A DNA stretch of 64,000 nt, taken from Bugula neritina (taxonomy: Eukaryota > Bryozoa > Gymnolaemata > Cheilostomatida > Bugulidae). The stretch lies in contig OZ037769.1 in assembly GCA_964035545.1 (NCBI GenBank), positions 13,911,133 to 13,975,132 on the forward strand. The letters run 5' to 3'. The notes under the pieces are model-generated. The model made no database searches and had not been told where the DNA came from. It saw only the letters and a list, made by a program, of their open reading frames with translations. The translations under genes and the position numbers were made by a program. Shown piece after piece: positions 28,701 to 40,719 of the stretch; position 1 is the first letter of the stretch; each line of letters opens with the position of its first letter.

Positions 28701-31700
28701 TTACTCTTGTAGCCTACTAGCACTTTTTTAGATTTTGCCATGCAGAAAAAATAACTAATGTGGTGCTACTAAAACAGTAAAACTGTTTTTTTTTAACACT
28801 AAGAACATAATTGGTGATCATTGTAATATTAATTATTTTAAATCAAATCATCAACTAATATGTTTTAAAAGATTTATTTTCTTGCTAAACTACACATATA
28901 CAGTTTAATAAACAAGCTAGAGTGTTTTTAGGACTGGGCTTTACTTGTACTTCCTTCTGCTGCCGTCGTCATAACAGTCTGTGTAGCTTTCTCTACATTT
29001 GGTGCTGCCAATGGAACTCTTCTCGCTGGTTCCAGGTTGGTAGTTGAGATGATCAGTTGAATATTTTGTAGTTTCTACCTGCTGCTTTTATTATAACTGG
29101 GTTTTTGACTTTAGACTTACAGTATAATATAAAAAACTCATGTTTATAGTCGTCATTACTGTGAGAAACTCCTGATGGAAGGGGTTTTTGTTAAAGCTAA
29201 GGACTTATTCATATGTGACATTGGAGTAATTATGACTGGATGCTCTTCCTAACATCACCAATGACCTTTGTCAGTTCGAACCCATGACTTCACGCTCACT
29301 AAGCAAATGCTCTAACCCCTAGACCACGGCTGCTCCCATTACAGTATATTATAACCTGTTGATAATTATAATATATAGCATGTTTTAACATGCATTATTT
29401 CCTCATCTATATAATCAATAATTATGTGGTAAAACAACTAATATTGGGTAAATAGCAAGTATTTTAATACCAGCATACACTGTGGTCACCTAAATGTTAT
29501 ATATTTATTTGCTACTTCTACAAAAGAAGATATTTTTTCAATTTTGTGCTAGGCACAAGACAACTTTAAATTACAACAATTATAAATTGAGTCGTGTAGT
29601 ATGATTGTTTAAAATTATTGTAATGTACTATTCTTACCAGCGGATTTCTACCTTAGGTTAGTGTACGCTGCTGCCAGGGGCGGCCATCTTGTTTCGCTGC
29701 TCTCCATGATTGACATCAACCACAATAGTCCTTCCTCTTCAGTCGTGCTAACGGTATGTCATTAACTCATATGAAGGTTTGTCACGAGTTGCAAACTCTA
29801 AAAATTTTTATTCGCTCAGTTTCGTTTTTATAAAAAAATTAGTCTAATATAGTAAGAGCTGTATTTAGATATTTTCAAAGTTACGTTATGTTTTACATGT
29901 TTGAAATAATTAATATAGTTTGTTTTTCTCACTGTACATAATTTCGTTTTATCAATAAAACTGCTTCATTTTTTTCCTGTATACATGAAAATCAGGCTCA
30001 GCTGCTTTTATCAAAATAACAGGTTTTTATTGAGAACTTTTTATGCAAAACTATTTTCTGAAATGCGAATAAAGTATAGTCTGAGTTAGTTTTCATTGCT
30101 GTCTGTTTCAGGCTACTATTGCCATCATCATGGTCATCCCAGGAGACATTTTCACTCTCATTGATTTCTTCAGCTTCTCAGCTTGGATATTCTATGGCCT
30201 CACAATGGCTTCTCTTCTCATTCTCAGGTGGAGACAGCCTGACCTTCCGCGACCCTTCAGAGTAGGTCTTTTATACAACTTAGTTTTTAAATCTTATACG
30301 TTTTTAAAGACCTAAAGGCTCACATGTCAGTTGATATGATCAAAACATATTGAGGTTTCATGAAACATCAACTAAATAGCTCTGTAAACAAAACCAAAAG
30401 TTGTGTGCCTAAATATTAAAGTTTATTTCTTTTCTCAACTAATGTTCTTCTCTTTGTATAGAAATAGGAAGGTAGAATGAGTTAAATTTTACTGTGATAG
30501 AGGTAACATTGCTAAATTTCTTTCTGAAAAACATAAATGGATGAACTTATTGAATTGAACTGTGCATATATCTTGTGCACCTGTGAGCATATTTTTATAC
30601 ATGTATATTAGTATATATTAGGTTAGCATACACGTTATACATGTTATGCAATTAAAACAATTTGCTAAATTCATTTTGTAAAATAAATTGATAACCATTC
30701 TAGCATGCCTAAAAACCCATTTATTTTTAGGTAATAATAAAATAATATAATAAGTGTTGAATGCTTAGTATGCTATATATGTATATCCTTGTCTGTGCAC
30801 AATATAATGTATATATTTGTAGTGTCCTATAATAATCCCCATCATAGTGTTGCTGTGCTCCATCTACCTGGTCGTAGCTCCCATCATAGACTCACCTGAC
30901 ATCCTCTATCTGATTGCTACTCTCTTTATGCTGGCTGGACTCATTTTCTACTTCCCTCTTGTTGCTCTCAACAAACATATCAAATCCTTTGGTGAGTGAT
31001 TTATATTATTATATTGTTATTATACTATTAGCATATATGCTATGCCTATTAGCATATATGTTATACCTATTAGCATATATGTTATGCCTATTAGCATATA
31101 TGTTATACCTATTACCATATATGGTATACCTATTAACATATATGTTATACCTATTAGCATATGTACTATGCCTATTAGCATATATGTTATACCTATTACC
31201 ATATATGTTATACCTATTAACATATATGTTATACCTATTAGCATATGTACTATGCCTATTAGCATATATGTTATACCTATTAGCATATTTGTCATACCTA
31301 TTAGCATTATAATTCACAGGTAAATGGTAAAACCAAAAATACTCTTTGTAAGCAATTGGAGTTTTACTTCTCTCTCGGCTGCTCTCTCTCAATAAAAACA
31401 AGCTATAATAAGCCTCCACGCAGACATATTTGTGAATACTGGTAAAATTTATCGTCGAAATTTCAAATATGACTAATAGAAGTTAAAGCTATTAGGCTAC
31501 TCACTCTAAGCTGTTATTTTATTGAATCAGTTACTAAAACTTCACTTCCCAAAAAGCTCCACTGTAGGTAATCAATAGTACTATAAGCTTTAGCTTTTTT
31601 GCCAATTTCAAAAGTGTAGCTCTTTCACTCAGACTATTTTACGCCAGCTTTGGAAATAGCATGCATAAAGTTAGTAAAATTACAACAGGATAGAATTGAC

Positions 31701-31900
31701 TAGCATTCACTACACAGCGACTGATTTAAACCCCAAACTTTAACAGTGTTATTCTAGATATCTTTATTTATGGTGCCAGCTTAGTTTTGAATCTAGTAGA
31801 GATGATAATATGAAGTTGTTTCCCTTTTTCAGATCATGTGACTTTATTCCTTCAAAAGCTGATGCAGATTTCCCCTTCAGACACCGAGCCTGATGACTGA
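22731..31900 (+). CDS. SLC7A9: SLC7A9-type light-chain amino acid transporter (509 aa, 12 coding exons)
   Basis: This is a twelve-helix amino acid exchanger of the plasma membrane, the light subunit of heteromeric transporters. In vertebrates b0,+AT pairs with rBAT to take up cystine and dibasic amino acids. Coding exons: 22731-22787, 25159-25282, 25474-25575, 26177-26440, 26842-26967, 27564-27708, 28155-28278, 28932-29035, 29657-29753, 30112-30261, 30823-30991, 31833-31900; phases close and the stop is TGA. The cytosolic N-terminus is about 44 residues. TM1 carries the substrate-backbone motif GTMIGSGIF (57-65). The family motifs [36 protein letters not shown] and SFSAWIFYG are present. Cys167 in FFDACGPPE sits where family light chains form the disulfide with the heavy chain. 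The sequence resembles b0,+AT more than LAT1/LAT2 throughout, but substrate range cannot be read from sequence. No heavy-chain gene is in the window. Four of its introns carry minisatellites. Confidence 0.93.
22892..23246. mobile_element. MITE family B with AAGGCCTGGCCTCAC inverted ends and TA flanks (intron 1 of the transporter)
   Basis: The left end AAGGCCTGGCCTCACGA and right end TTGTGAGGCCAGGCCTT form a 15-bp perfect inverted repeat. TA dinucleotides flank both sides (22890-22891 and 23247-23248), consistent with a Tc1/mariner-type TA target duplication. The 355-bp inside is non-coding and includes CG-containing words unlike the AT-rich intron around it. Confidence 0.75.
23441..23465 (-). 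other. Potential G-quadruplex (four C-runs on +)
   Basis: The + strand has runs of six, five and ten C separated by AA, giving at least four G-runs of three or more on the minus strand with short TT loops. It lies in intron 1 of the transporter gene. Function is unknown. Confidence 0.6.
25870..26150. repeat. 16-bp minisatellite (AGACTGTATAATCTAT) before exon 4 of the transporter
   Basis: About 15 imperfect copies of AGACTGTATAATCTAT with variants such as ATTGTATAATCTAT and TAGTGTATA. The array ends about 25 bp before the acceptor at 26176. Confidence 0.85.
26421..26680. repeat. Tandem repeat starting across the exon 4 / intron 4 junction of the transporter
   Basis: The exon end and donor read CACAGTTACCACTATCA|GTATGTACTC. 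Degenerate copies of this whole junction follow in the intron, for example CACAGTTACCACTATCAGTG near 26565 and CACAGTTACTACTATTAGTA near 26590. The repeat word therefore contains coding sequence plus a functional splice donor. Confidence 0.75.
28296..28465. repeat. 24-bp minisatellite after exon 7 of the transporter
   Basis: About six copies of a unit TTGTACTGTGAGTCATACTA with variants start about 20 bp downstream of the donor GTT|GTGAGT at 28279. Each unit carries a GTGAGT word identical to the donor core. Confidence 0.75.
29142..29338 (-). mobile_element. tRNA-derived SINE (family S1), copy A
   Basis: Read on the minus strand, it starts GGGAGCAGCCGTGGTCTAGG, has an A-box-like TGGTCTAGGGG and a B-box GGTTCGAACTG. 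A unique body containing GAAGAGCATCCAGTCATAAT follows, and the copy ends near GACTATAAAC. At least five other copies are in the window. It lies in intron 8 of the transporter. Confidence 0.8.
31020..31312. repeat. 21-bp minisatellite after exon 11 of the transporter
   Basis: Fourteen copies of ATTAGCATATATGTTATACC plus T, with variants ATTACCATATATG and CATATGTACTATGCC, start about 30 bp after the donor at 30992. The unit is a multiple of three, so several 90-130 codon frames stay open on both strands. They are artefacts. Confidence 0.9.
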
Positions 31901-32442
31901 AGATAAAGCAACTAAATTATATTATTCTAGACTTTATTCCTTTGTTTATTTACTGTACAGGCACAGTGCAATGTATTTAAGTATATAATTTGTTTTAAAT
32001 GTCAACTTTACCCAACTCAGTCAATCTAACTACCCCAGATGGGATGTAAATCCATAGGCTCTTGCAATATTAACAACTTTTTTACTTATTTACAATGTTT
32101 TATTTTATATTTTACCTTATTAAAAATGTCAGGCCAACAAAATTGATTTTTGGCATTTTCATAGGTCTAGTATTGTTTTTATCTGTTTAATTAATCGTGT
32201 ACCTATGTTTCATGTTTCTAGACTGGTGTCATTCCTAGAAAAGCTGGGAATAGTCTGTAAACTCTATCAAATGGTTTTCAATTATAAATTATGCAAATTC
32301 TGGCCATGATAATGTTGTCATATAAGAAAACAGGAGTGTTATTGTAAAATTACCCAATGGATAGTTTTCATGGGTGTATTATCACTCTATTCTTCCATTG
32401 CTCTTTGTTTAAAATACAAACTAATATGCTTTGAAAAACAGA

Positions 32443-32448
32443 AATAAA
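32443..32448 (+). terminator. Candidate poly(A) signal of the transporter gene
   Basis: AATAAA 543 bp after the stop codon and upstream of the next gene. The intervening DNA has no coding features. Confidence 0.35.
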
Positions 32449-32800
32449 GTTTTGACTTATAAAAAATTATTTTCAAACACGATTATAAATAAAACCTTGA
32501 AAAATAAAATTCAATATAAAAAGCAGCATAGCCGTTATCTAATACTATTTAAGAATGCCAAAAATCAGCTTCTGTTGTATGCTTTTTAAATTTATTACTT
32601 CAAAAACTATAATATTAATAAGTAGTGGCGGATTTAATTATACATAAGATATCGCTGCTACCTAGCCTACCTGTACTAATTTGGAACTTTCTAAAATATT
32701 TAAAGTCATTATTTGCTCCCCGTTGGCAGCAAGTTCATAGTTCAACTGCAGAGTAGAAAGTGGCAGCGATTCAATTTTTGTTAATTTATTTGAACCATCA

Positions 32801-35800
32801 ATGATGTGGCTGGAACCAAGATTTATCGGTAAGTTTGATAAGTGTTTTCTCTGCTCTGCATGGCTTGTTTTGTTTGTTTTTACTTCATCAATAAGAAAAA
32901 AGGTCATTCAAAAGGAGGGAATACTAGTGTCCATATATACTCCCTTCAAACAACTTTTTATCCAATTAATGAACTATTGGTCAACTCAACTTTTGTATTC
33001 ATATCTTCAGCCTATTGTATGGAGTGGAAGATTAAACTTGTGATTTAACTAGGTCACGTTATTTAAGCACACAAGTGGGAATTGGTTCCTTGTAGAACAT
33101 ACATTAGTGTCATGCAATGATAAATGCTTATCGATCATAAGACTTTTGTTTTTATATAAAGTTTGCATTTTAATTCCTACAATATAATTTGATACATAAA
33201 ATTTTGTTCAATAATTGCATTAATTTTTTAACATGACTGCAAAGCTAGAATTGCAAAAATTATGAAACTAAAAGGAAAGAAAAGGAGAGAATCTAATGTA
33301 TAGTCAAAGCATGTACTGTATTTACGTTTATCTTCTAGCTATATGCCTATATATAGCAGCTTGTAATATCAGCATTGTAAATATTTAAGTTGCATCTTGG
33401 CAAGGTTTAATATACCTTTAACTTTTGTATATCCTTATTAGGGGTCTACAACTCACCACCCTCAGTATAAATCAACTTCTGCACAGCTGTTTACTGGCTC
33501 AAAATGTAAAGTAAATCACTTCATATCATGCAGAAGTTTTGAATTATACAGCTGGTTAGGCTTTGTACTGCCAACTGTCAAAAGTCAATTAATCAGCTAT
33601 GAAAATATTTGATAGTGAACTTTTCAGCTTCCGTGACCTAAATAAAATTTTCACTTTGTATGCAGTGATTCTAAACTTTTACAATAATTAATAATGTTGC
33701 TAGTTTTGATAATAATTAGCAATATAAAACTGCTAACAACCATAAATGATTTCCAACTCTGCAATTTTTTAATCGTGACACAATATTACGTTGACTACAT
33801 ATTTTGATTATTGTGCAATATCTAACCATATCATTCAAATTAAATCAGGAGTTGTCTTATTTTGATCAATGAGTACTTCAAAGTTTTATTGAAAACTGAA
33901 AGTATTATCACTTCCGGTCACATGCTCATCTCAGCAGCCATACATTACACCACATTAATTTTGAAGCACCACGCTGATCTATCTTAGTACAAATTGTAAA
34001 CCTATATATTTTAGTCTAATCTTGTTTTAATTCTGTGCTGACCCGATTACCAGCAATAACTCAACTACATTCTTTTATTTTCAATAAAGGTATGAAATTT
34101 AAAGTCTCAAATCAGCAATAATGATAACTATTAGTCTAGCATAAGTAATTTAGTGTTTGTATAGTGATAGTCACAGTCATACTGATAGTCATACGTTGAT
34201 CTCGGGATGGATGAAGTCCAAATGGAATTATCAACTTTGAAATTAAGAAATACTTATTCTTAAGTTTGAAAATAAGTTGATGTAAATAATAGATATTAAA
34301 TTATATTCATTTCATTTCAACTCCCCATAAAGCTTGATAGGCATACGAAATAGAATATCAAAATAAAAATTAATTATTGTAACTGTTGCAGAAACTCATC
34401 ATGATGATGATGGTTGCATAAATTTAAATTGATGATTTTAGAGTGATTATCATTATGAATAATGAAATAGACTTATAGAGTTAAAAATACACTACTTCTT
34501 ACTTGAACCCAAATTGAAATTATTCAAAAATTATGCCATCAGACTCAGTTGTTAGATGATTAACAAATACTTAAATAGATAACACTTAAATTATTAATTT
34601 CTATCGAGTCTTTTGCTGCAACAAGCTATCAACTGTAAAGTTTAACAGCAGTACTGGCCCTTTTGATTTTTGCTGCAGAAGCAAAGTAAATATAAAATAA
34701 CAATTACAATACTAACTTTGAGTTAGTTGGCAATTACCATGATGATGATGATAGTCTGTGTTGATATTTGACAGTTTGTAAACTTAGTAACGATCGTCAA
34801 GTTTTTTGCTCAGCTGTAAGGTTATCTTTAAAGGTATCTTCCAAACCAGTTATGTCAATCAACTGACAATCAACTGAATATATGTACAGCTCAGTCATAA
34901 TATTCGAAATTTTAAACAGTTCTTGAAGTTGATAAAACCTGAATCCTCCTGATGTATAATTGGCTGAATAAGAGAATTTGAATTGTTAATCAAACAACAA
35001 TAAGAATACTCTGCATGGTTCACACTATTTACAATAGATTTGGATGCTGCGTAGTAAAACCACAAACAGCCTGCTAGAAGTCTTCTTATCTCATCCTAGA
35101 GAAAAAATTTAAATGATAGAAGACTACACTAGCTTGAACTATTACACAACCAAAAATAGTAATTAATAATAATAAAAAGAATAATAATAGTTTTGCCAAG
35201 TAGACACATAATTAAAGCCATAGGCCTTGTTGTAATAAATGTTTCAAAGGTTATATTGTACTATATTTTTTAGGCTTTATAATAGTGACTTCCAATTGTG
35301 AAAATATGGAAGTGTCGCCATCAAATAGTCAGCAATGCTTAGAGCAAGTGTCGGTCTCCCCCACAAGTAGTTCATCTACCTCTAGCTCTTCTTGGCAATC
35401 ACAATCTCAGTATTTACCACCCATAACTTTACAAACAAGTCTCGTACCCTTTGCTGACTTGACCACTTCCACTACGACAGAGAGCAGGTGTATGACAAAT
35501 GTTCCCTTCACCAGATATCAGCAGCTAAGTATGTCTAACACTTGACTGAAGCTACAAAATATAGTCCTTTAAAACAGTACATCTAAGTATATTATACTGC
35601 AGTAAATAATGCTTACTGATAAATTGTCAACCAAACATGTTTTATTCTATTGTGTTTTCTAGTATTCTTCTGCAAAGTATGTTTGACATTTTATATTTTT
35701 CTGCAATATCAATGTGAGAGTAGTGGTAAAAGCTAAAAAAATGAATTATTTTAGCGTAGATACCATTATATAATTATTAAATCATGAATATATAAAATAT

Positions 35801-37707
35801 AGTAATTGCATAATGCTTATTTTTGGCTTTTGCATTATCAATTTTTTTTGTAGTGTTTGCTTCTCATACAAATTATAAATGCATTAAATTCCTTTTTTAA
35901 TCAATAATTATATTTTACATTTAGACAGCAACAGACCCGGTATTGAAAGCAGCTACACTCAAAATACAGTGACCAGTGACACTAACAGGAAGTCGGCCAT
36001 GATGGAGACGACAGCACAGTCTGGTACTCACCCGGCTGACCTCATTAATGCCAGCAGCCGGCTGACGCAGACATGCTGGAGCTCTAACAGGTCTAACATG
36101 TACAGCCTGCCAAGCACCTCAAGCACCTGCTCTGTCTCGGGGAACATGACTGAGAATGTCAGAGTTGACAGCTCATTCCATGTGGCGGAAATTGTTGGCA
36201 AACAAGGTACTTGAACTAAGATATATCATTGTTATATACTCATTTTTATTACAACACCTTATTGCATGATCTTTTTTTTATTCAGTCCTATGTTGTGTTG
36301 AAAAATGTTATGTGTTGGTTTTAATTCAAAAATTGATTTTTTTTTTACTAATTATTTACATTTCAATGGTTTTAATATTATTTTTTTAAAATATATACAC
36401 GTTTGATTAATTTAATACAATTTTTCTGCTCAATTCACATACAATTGTCAAACCTCCTTTTATTCCAGGTGTTAAGATAAAGAAGATCCGAGCGAGCACA
36501 AACACCTGGATAAAGACTCCAGCTCGAGGCCAGGATCCTGTGTTTATTATTTCAGGTAAGGATTGTCACCACTACACACACACCCTTTCCTAAGTATTCC
36601 ATGTGACAATAATTCCTTAAATCAGGTGTCCGGTAATATTATGAAATTGCTAGTAAGAGTTGTCTACCCTCTATATATATATACAAGTTCTTTAACCAAC
36701 TATGCTTACTTGTTTAGTTCTTGTGGTGTTAACAGCTTTTATTTTATTTGAGTACAGCTTTCAAAACCTGTCCAATAGATGAATGAAATATAATATGGTT
36801 TCTTGGAGAATCTCAATGTTTTGGGTTTGCAGCTAAGCACAAGAAAATTTTGCTTCTGTGTGCAGGGGAGACTAGTTTGCCATAAGCTGTGATGATAGAT
36901 TATTGAAGCTGGTGCTGGTTTGCAGGTAGAAGAGAAGGGGTTGAACAGGCTAAGCAGGAGATCCTGGCTGCGGCAGCGAGAGTTGCCAAGCTGAAGGAGA
37001 TGAGGAGTCGTCAGCCCTCTTCCTCGATTGGTTACATAAGCAGCGGGCTGGACCAGAGCTCCAGTACAGAGAAATTTGTCACGCAGATCAAGGTTAGCGT
37101 GCCGCCCTCCGTCGTAGGTCTGATCACTAAGGCTATGATAGCGGAGATCTCTCAGACTACGAGCACGTGCATACGGGCACCGGTGAGTCACAAGCTGCCC
37201 ATCTACGAGATACAGGGAAACCAGTTCAGCGTTATGGAGGCACGAGACAAGATTCTCGCTTTAGTCAAACACATCCTAGACGAAGACTGCATACAGAAGC
37301 TGATGACTAAGTTGCCTATACATGACTCAACGTCAGCCGCTGTCAGCACCACGCCCACACAGCACAACTTCACGCGTCTGCGCTCCTTCTCGCCGCAGAT
37401 GTTGGGTACTATTTCCCCTCTGCACATCAACAGCAGCTCCCAGCAGGTCTACTCGGACCTTCTCTCTCCGTATCCTGTGGTGCCGGGTGCTGTCGATTCC
37501 GCGCTCCCATTGGCTAACGTACCTCACTCCTCCCCTTACCACTCTTCTATCAGTCCTCAGTCAGCACTGCCTCAGCTCATGACCTTCGGCAGCATGCCAC
37601 TCACTCAATACCAGTCACATGACTCGCGCAATTCCACTCCTATAATGTTCTCTCCGTCTCACCCACCAGCAACTGCTGATTCCAGCACTGGCTATAGAAA
37701 CTTTTAA
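32801..37707 (+). CDS. MEX3: MEX3-like two-KH RNA-binding protein (477 aa, 5 coding exons)
   Basis: This is a post-transcriptional regulator; MEX-3 proteins bind short bipartite sites in mRNA 3' untranslated regions in the cytoplasm. Coding exons: 32801-32828, 35274-35528, 35925-36206, 36469-36555, 36926-37707; phases close and the stop is TAA. The start is the first ATG after an in-frame TAG at 32738. It joins the next exon only if the short first exon ([10 protein letters not shown]) is right; otherwise translation could begin at the ATG at 35306. Residues 15-170 are Ser/Thr/Gln-rich. KH1 (about 176-235) is a strong MEX-3 match: [45 protein letters not shown]2 (about 270-333) keeps SVVGL, CIRAPV and the IYEIQG strand but lacks the GPKG loop (reads [11 protein letters not shown]). 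The C-terminal 140 residues are Ser/Pro-rich. No RING finger is present, as in nematode MEX-3 and unlike vertebrate MEX3A-D. Confidence 0.88.
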
Positions 37708-39191
37708 GACTGAATTGCACGACATTTTGTTATTTTTACCAGTTTCTCATATTTTTTTTCTAGTTTCTCAGATTGCCTGGGAAGGCATCTGCTGTTATGA
37801 CTGTTATTTTTTCTTTATGGCTCAAATCAAAGGACTTTGTGATGACGGAGCGAAACATTATGTTTACATGACAATTACTCATCTATATTATATACCAGAC
37901 ACTCACAAGCTGTGAAGTTCTATCATGTTGAAGTATTTTTTCATTGTTTAACATTTAGTGTGTGTATATGCATTGTAATCACTTCATTTTCTACCATTTA
38001 ATATTTACAGAAAAAACGATTGTCTTTTTAGTTTCTTAAATATAGAAAGCAATAATTATGGCTATGGCATTTTTTAACCTTTATATTTTTATAATTTCAT
38101 ATCATACATGTACAAGGAAGATAAGGTTTTTTTTATTCTTTTATTTTACTCGTATAATTTTTGTTTGGTTTTTTATTATGCTATTCGGTTTGTAGCTTAT
38201 AAATAAACTACTCCTGTTGAATTCAGATGCAGCCGGTATCTTCTGGTACTACTTTAACAGGAAATGTATACACTCCTTTTATTCACACCACGAAGTGGTT
38301 TGGCTTTACTCTCTAAAGGGACACTAAGCAAAGCAATAAACTCAAAAATTATAGAAAAGTAAACAAAAATTGCAGCTCTGAAACTATACAAACTCCAGGC
38401 TGCTAATTTTAATTCCAGGCTTTTTACTATTTACTAAAATTGATAACTGTGTATCTAAGTTAGATTACACAAGCTCTCATAGAGTATTCGGTTTAGGGAA
38501 CACTTCCAAGATTTACCATCTTCAATTTCCTCCTTTCTTACCAAGTTACTTCATGGATTTCACTGCTCACCATATTATGTTATGATTGTACGAGTAGTTT
38601 CAACACACTATTGACATTCTATGGGACAAATCGCGCATGGCCGGCACTAAGTTCAACTACGTCATACTCGGTGGTTAGAATGGTATGGCAAATTAACCAC
38701 ATAATGTAAGGCCACTAATCTCTGATTGTAGCAATAAGAGTGATTCCTCCCAGCTACAATTATTATCAGTTGACTGTCATGCTTGAACGTAGCCACTCGG
38801 TGCACTGGCTTGAGGGCATTTATAATCATTAACTTTCATCATAACTGCATTGACCAGCTAGAAACTAGTTATTGTATATTTATATTCATTTCAGTTGACC
38901 CACTCTATTCATCAATCAGGAGTTACGCAGAAATTTACTCTGGGTGCATGTTAAAAGGTGAGTAGGCTATATTTATGCAGCCCACATTTAGAATTTAAAG
39001 CAATTTAATTGGTATTTATAGCCGTCAGAAAAGAAGAAATGTTAAAAGCCTAAGGTCTTTAATTTTCTTAATATTTTTTGGTAAATAACTTCTTGTACCA
39101 CACCAATTCATATTCTCAGTCCCAGAGACTTTGACTACTACTATAAAGTAGTCCCCCATACTATACATATTAATATACACACCTGAATGCA

Positions 39192-39350
39192 GAGGTTTGT
39201 GCAGTCGGCACTGAAACCTGTGTTCTAGATCATAAATGCTGCAAAAGAAGTTACATTCTGGTGAAAAATTTACCCCATGCCCCAAACCAAAACTCATGGA
39301 GAAAATAGAAGAGCTTGGGCTAATGAAATTTCTCCTTTGCGGCATCTAAA
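39192..39350 (+). mobile_element. MITE family A copy 3 (left end decayed)
   Basis: The core words CCTGTGTTCTAGATCATAAA, GCAAAAGAAGTTACATTCT and GCCCCAAACCAAAA match copies 1 and 2. The right end AAATTTCTCCTTTGCGGCAT fits the family terminus. The left inverted repeat is not clear. Confidence 0.55.
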
Positions 39351-40032
39351 TTCACACTATTTACTGAAATATTCTGTTGCATGAAGCATACCTAACTTGT
39401 AATTTGCTGACGTCAACTTTGCTTATTCTAAGATGTTTCATTCCCAAGTTTTTTACTCCTATCTGCTTTTCTAATTTTCCATGAAGCTCATTACATAGTT
39501 CATTATATTTATAAATTATATAACATGAGAGCAGCAAATACAATAAATTGATTATATAATATAATATTGTCATATAGATTCATCATTGTTGTTATAGGCT
39601 TAGAATAAAACTTAACACCTGAGCAAATTGTAAGTGTGTTAGATTTTGTAAAATAGCATTTCATTGAATAATGTTTATACAGCTTGCATTCATTTGTATG
39701 AAGAAATAAATTGATTGGAAATACATGTCTTGAAGCATGTTTTAGTTAATTTAAGTTCAAATATGCTTTGTTTACAGCTTAGATTTTGGATTATGGATTT
39801 GAATTTGAATTCAGCAAATAGTTATACTAAAATCATCTGCTGAAAATAGTTGTTGCATGCTGCCTACTTTGTTTCAACGTCTTTGCATCAGCAGTTTTGT
39901 ACGCTTGAATAAGTTTTGTTTAGAAAGTTATATTCGTTTGGTGTGGTATTATTGTAAAATAACTTTAGTAGTAGTAGATAGGCCACTGGAGTTCAGAGAA
40001 CTGGGTGAGATGTAGTGTTGAGTTTACCCAGT

Positions 40033-40104
40033 AGAATCATGGTGTAATGGTTAGCACACGTGCTTGCAAGCCAGCGATCTTGGGTTCGAATCCCAGTGGG
40101 GGCA
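40033..40104 (+). pseudogene. tRNA-like sequence with TGC anticodon position (family S2), degenerate acceptor
   Basis: It has an A box TGGTGTAATGG, a loop TTGCAA with TGC in the anticodon place, and a T arm TGGGTTCGAATCCCA. It ends GTGGGGGCA. The 5' acceptor AGAATCA does not pair with the 3' TGGGGGC, so a functional tRNA is unlikely. A second copy at 46369-46440 shares the body and also AAA-T-rich sequence and an AAACAGC word downstream. This suggests a tRNA-derived SINE. Confidence 0.6.
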
Positions 40105-40719
40105 AAATTATTTTTCAGTTATAAATCCCAAACAGCCCTATAGTAATAGCGTAAGGGTTAGCACGCTGCCATACAAGATAGAAGTCTGATGAGGCTTGAT
40201 TCTCAAGGAAAGAAATTAATTTACAGTTGCTACAAAACATTTCTCTTACAACATTCACCCAATATAATAATTCTTGTGGAGAAAAGCCTGTTTGCTATAT
40301 AACAGTACAATGAATAGCTTGACTAATTAATATATTATAGGCTTCACAACTTTAAACCTACCAAATGGTAAAGTAGAATCTCTATTTTAACTTTGACCTT
40401 TAACCTTTGACATTCAGATGAAATCCCATGACAGTTTTGTGTCAAGCAATATGATTGGCCACCTACAGTAAATCTAAATTCTAATTTGCCTAGAAATCAA
40501 CTCTTCTCTATTCTATTTCTAATGACTTAAGGTTTAAGTGCATAGCTTTGGATTTAAGTTGATTATTGGTGCTTACATTCAGAGCATATTCACCCTGTTT
40601 TAATGTCTGAATCTCAGACTAACTACAGTATGTCTCTATAAAGCAGGCATACACGTTTAGACCGTTGAACAACCAGTCTTCATTCCATCACATTTCGTGT
40701 CTTATTTACATTTTGCAGT

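Larger units (their letters stand above)
37708..40719. other. MEX3-like 3' UTR and intergenic region
   Basis: AATAAA at 38202-38207 is a candidate poly(A) signal 495 bp after the stop. Beyond it I see no coding exon up to 40719. The stretch holds a MITE family A fragment (39192-39350) and two tRNA-like sequences (40033-40104, and a decayed one near 40140-40200). Confidence 0.5.

Noticed and set aside
31009-31419. Overlapping frames of 90-136 codons on both strands
   Set aside because: Artefact of the 21-bp minisatellite, whose unit is a multiple of three.
33900-33920. ETS-like CTTCCGG site as promoter of the MEX3-like gene
   Set aside because: It lies inside the long first intron and downstream of the predicted start exon. 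A single short motif is not enough.
37203-37542. Minus-strand and shifted frames over MEX3 exon 5
   Set aside because: Shadows of the coding exon. No motif or splice support.
40033-40104. Functional tRNA-Ala(TGC) gene
   Set aside because: The acceptor stem does not pair and the anticodon stem is poor. The copy at 46369 has the same defects, so a tRNA-derived repeat is more likely.
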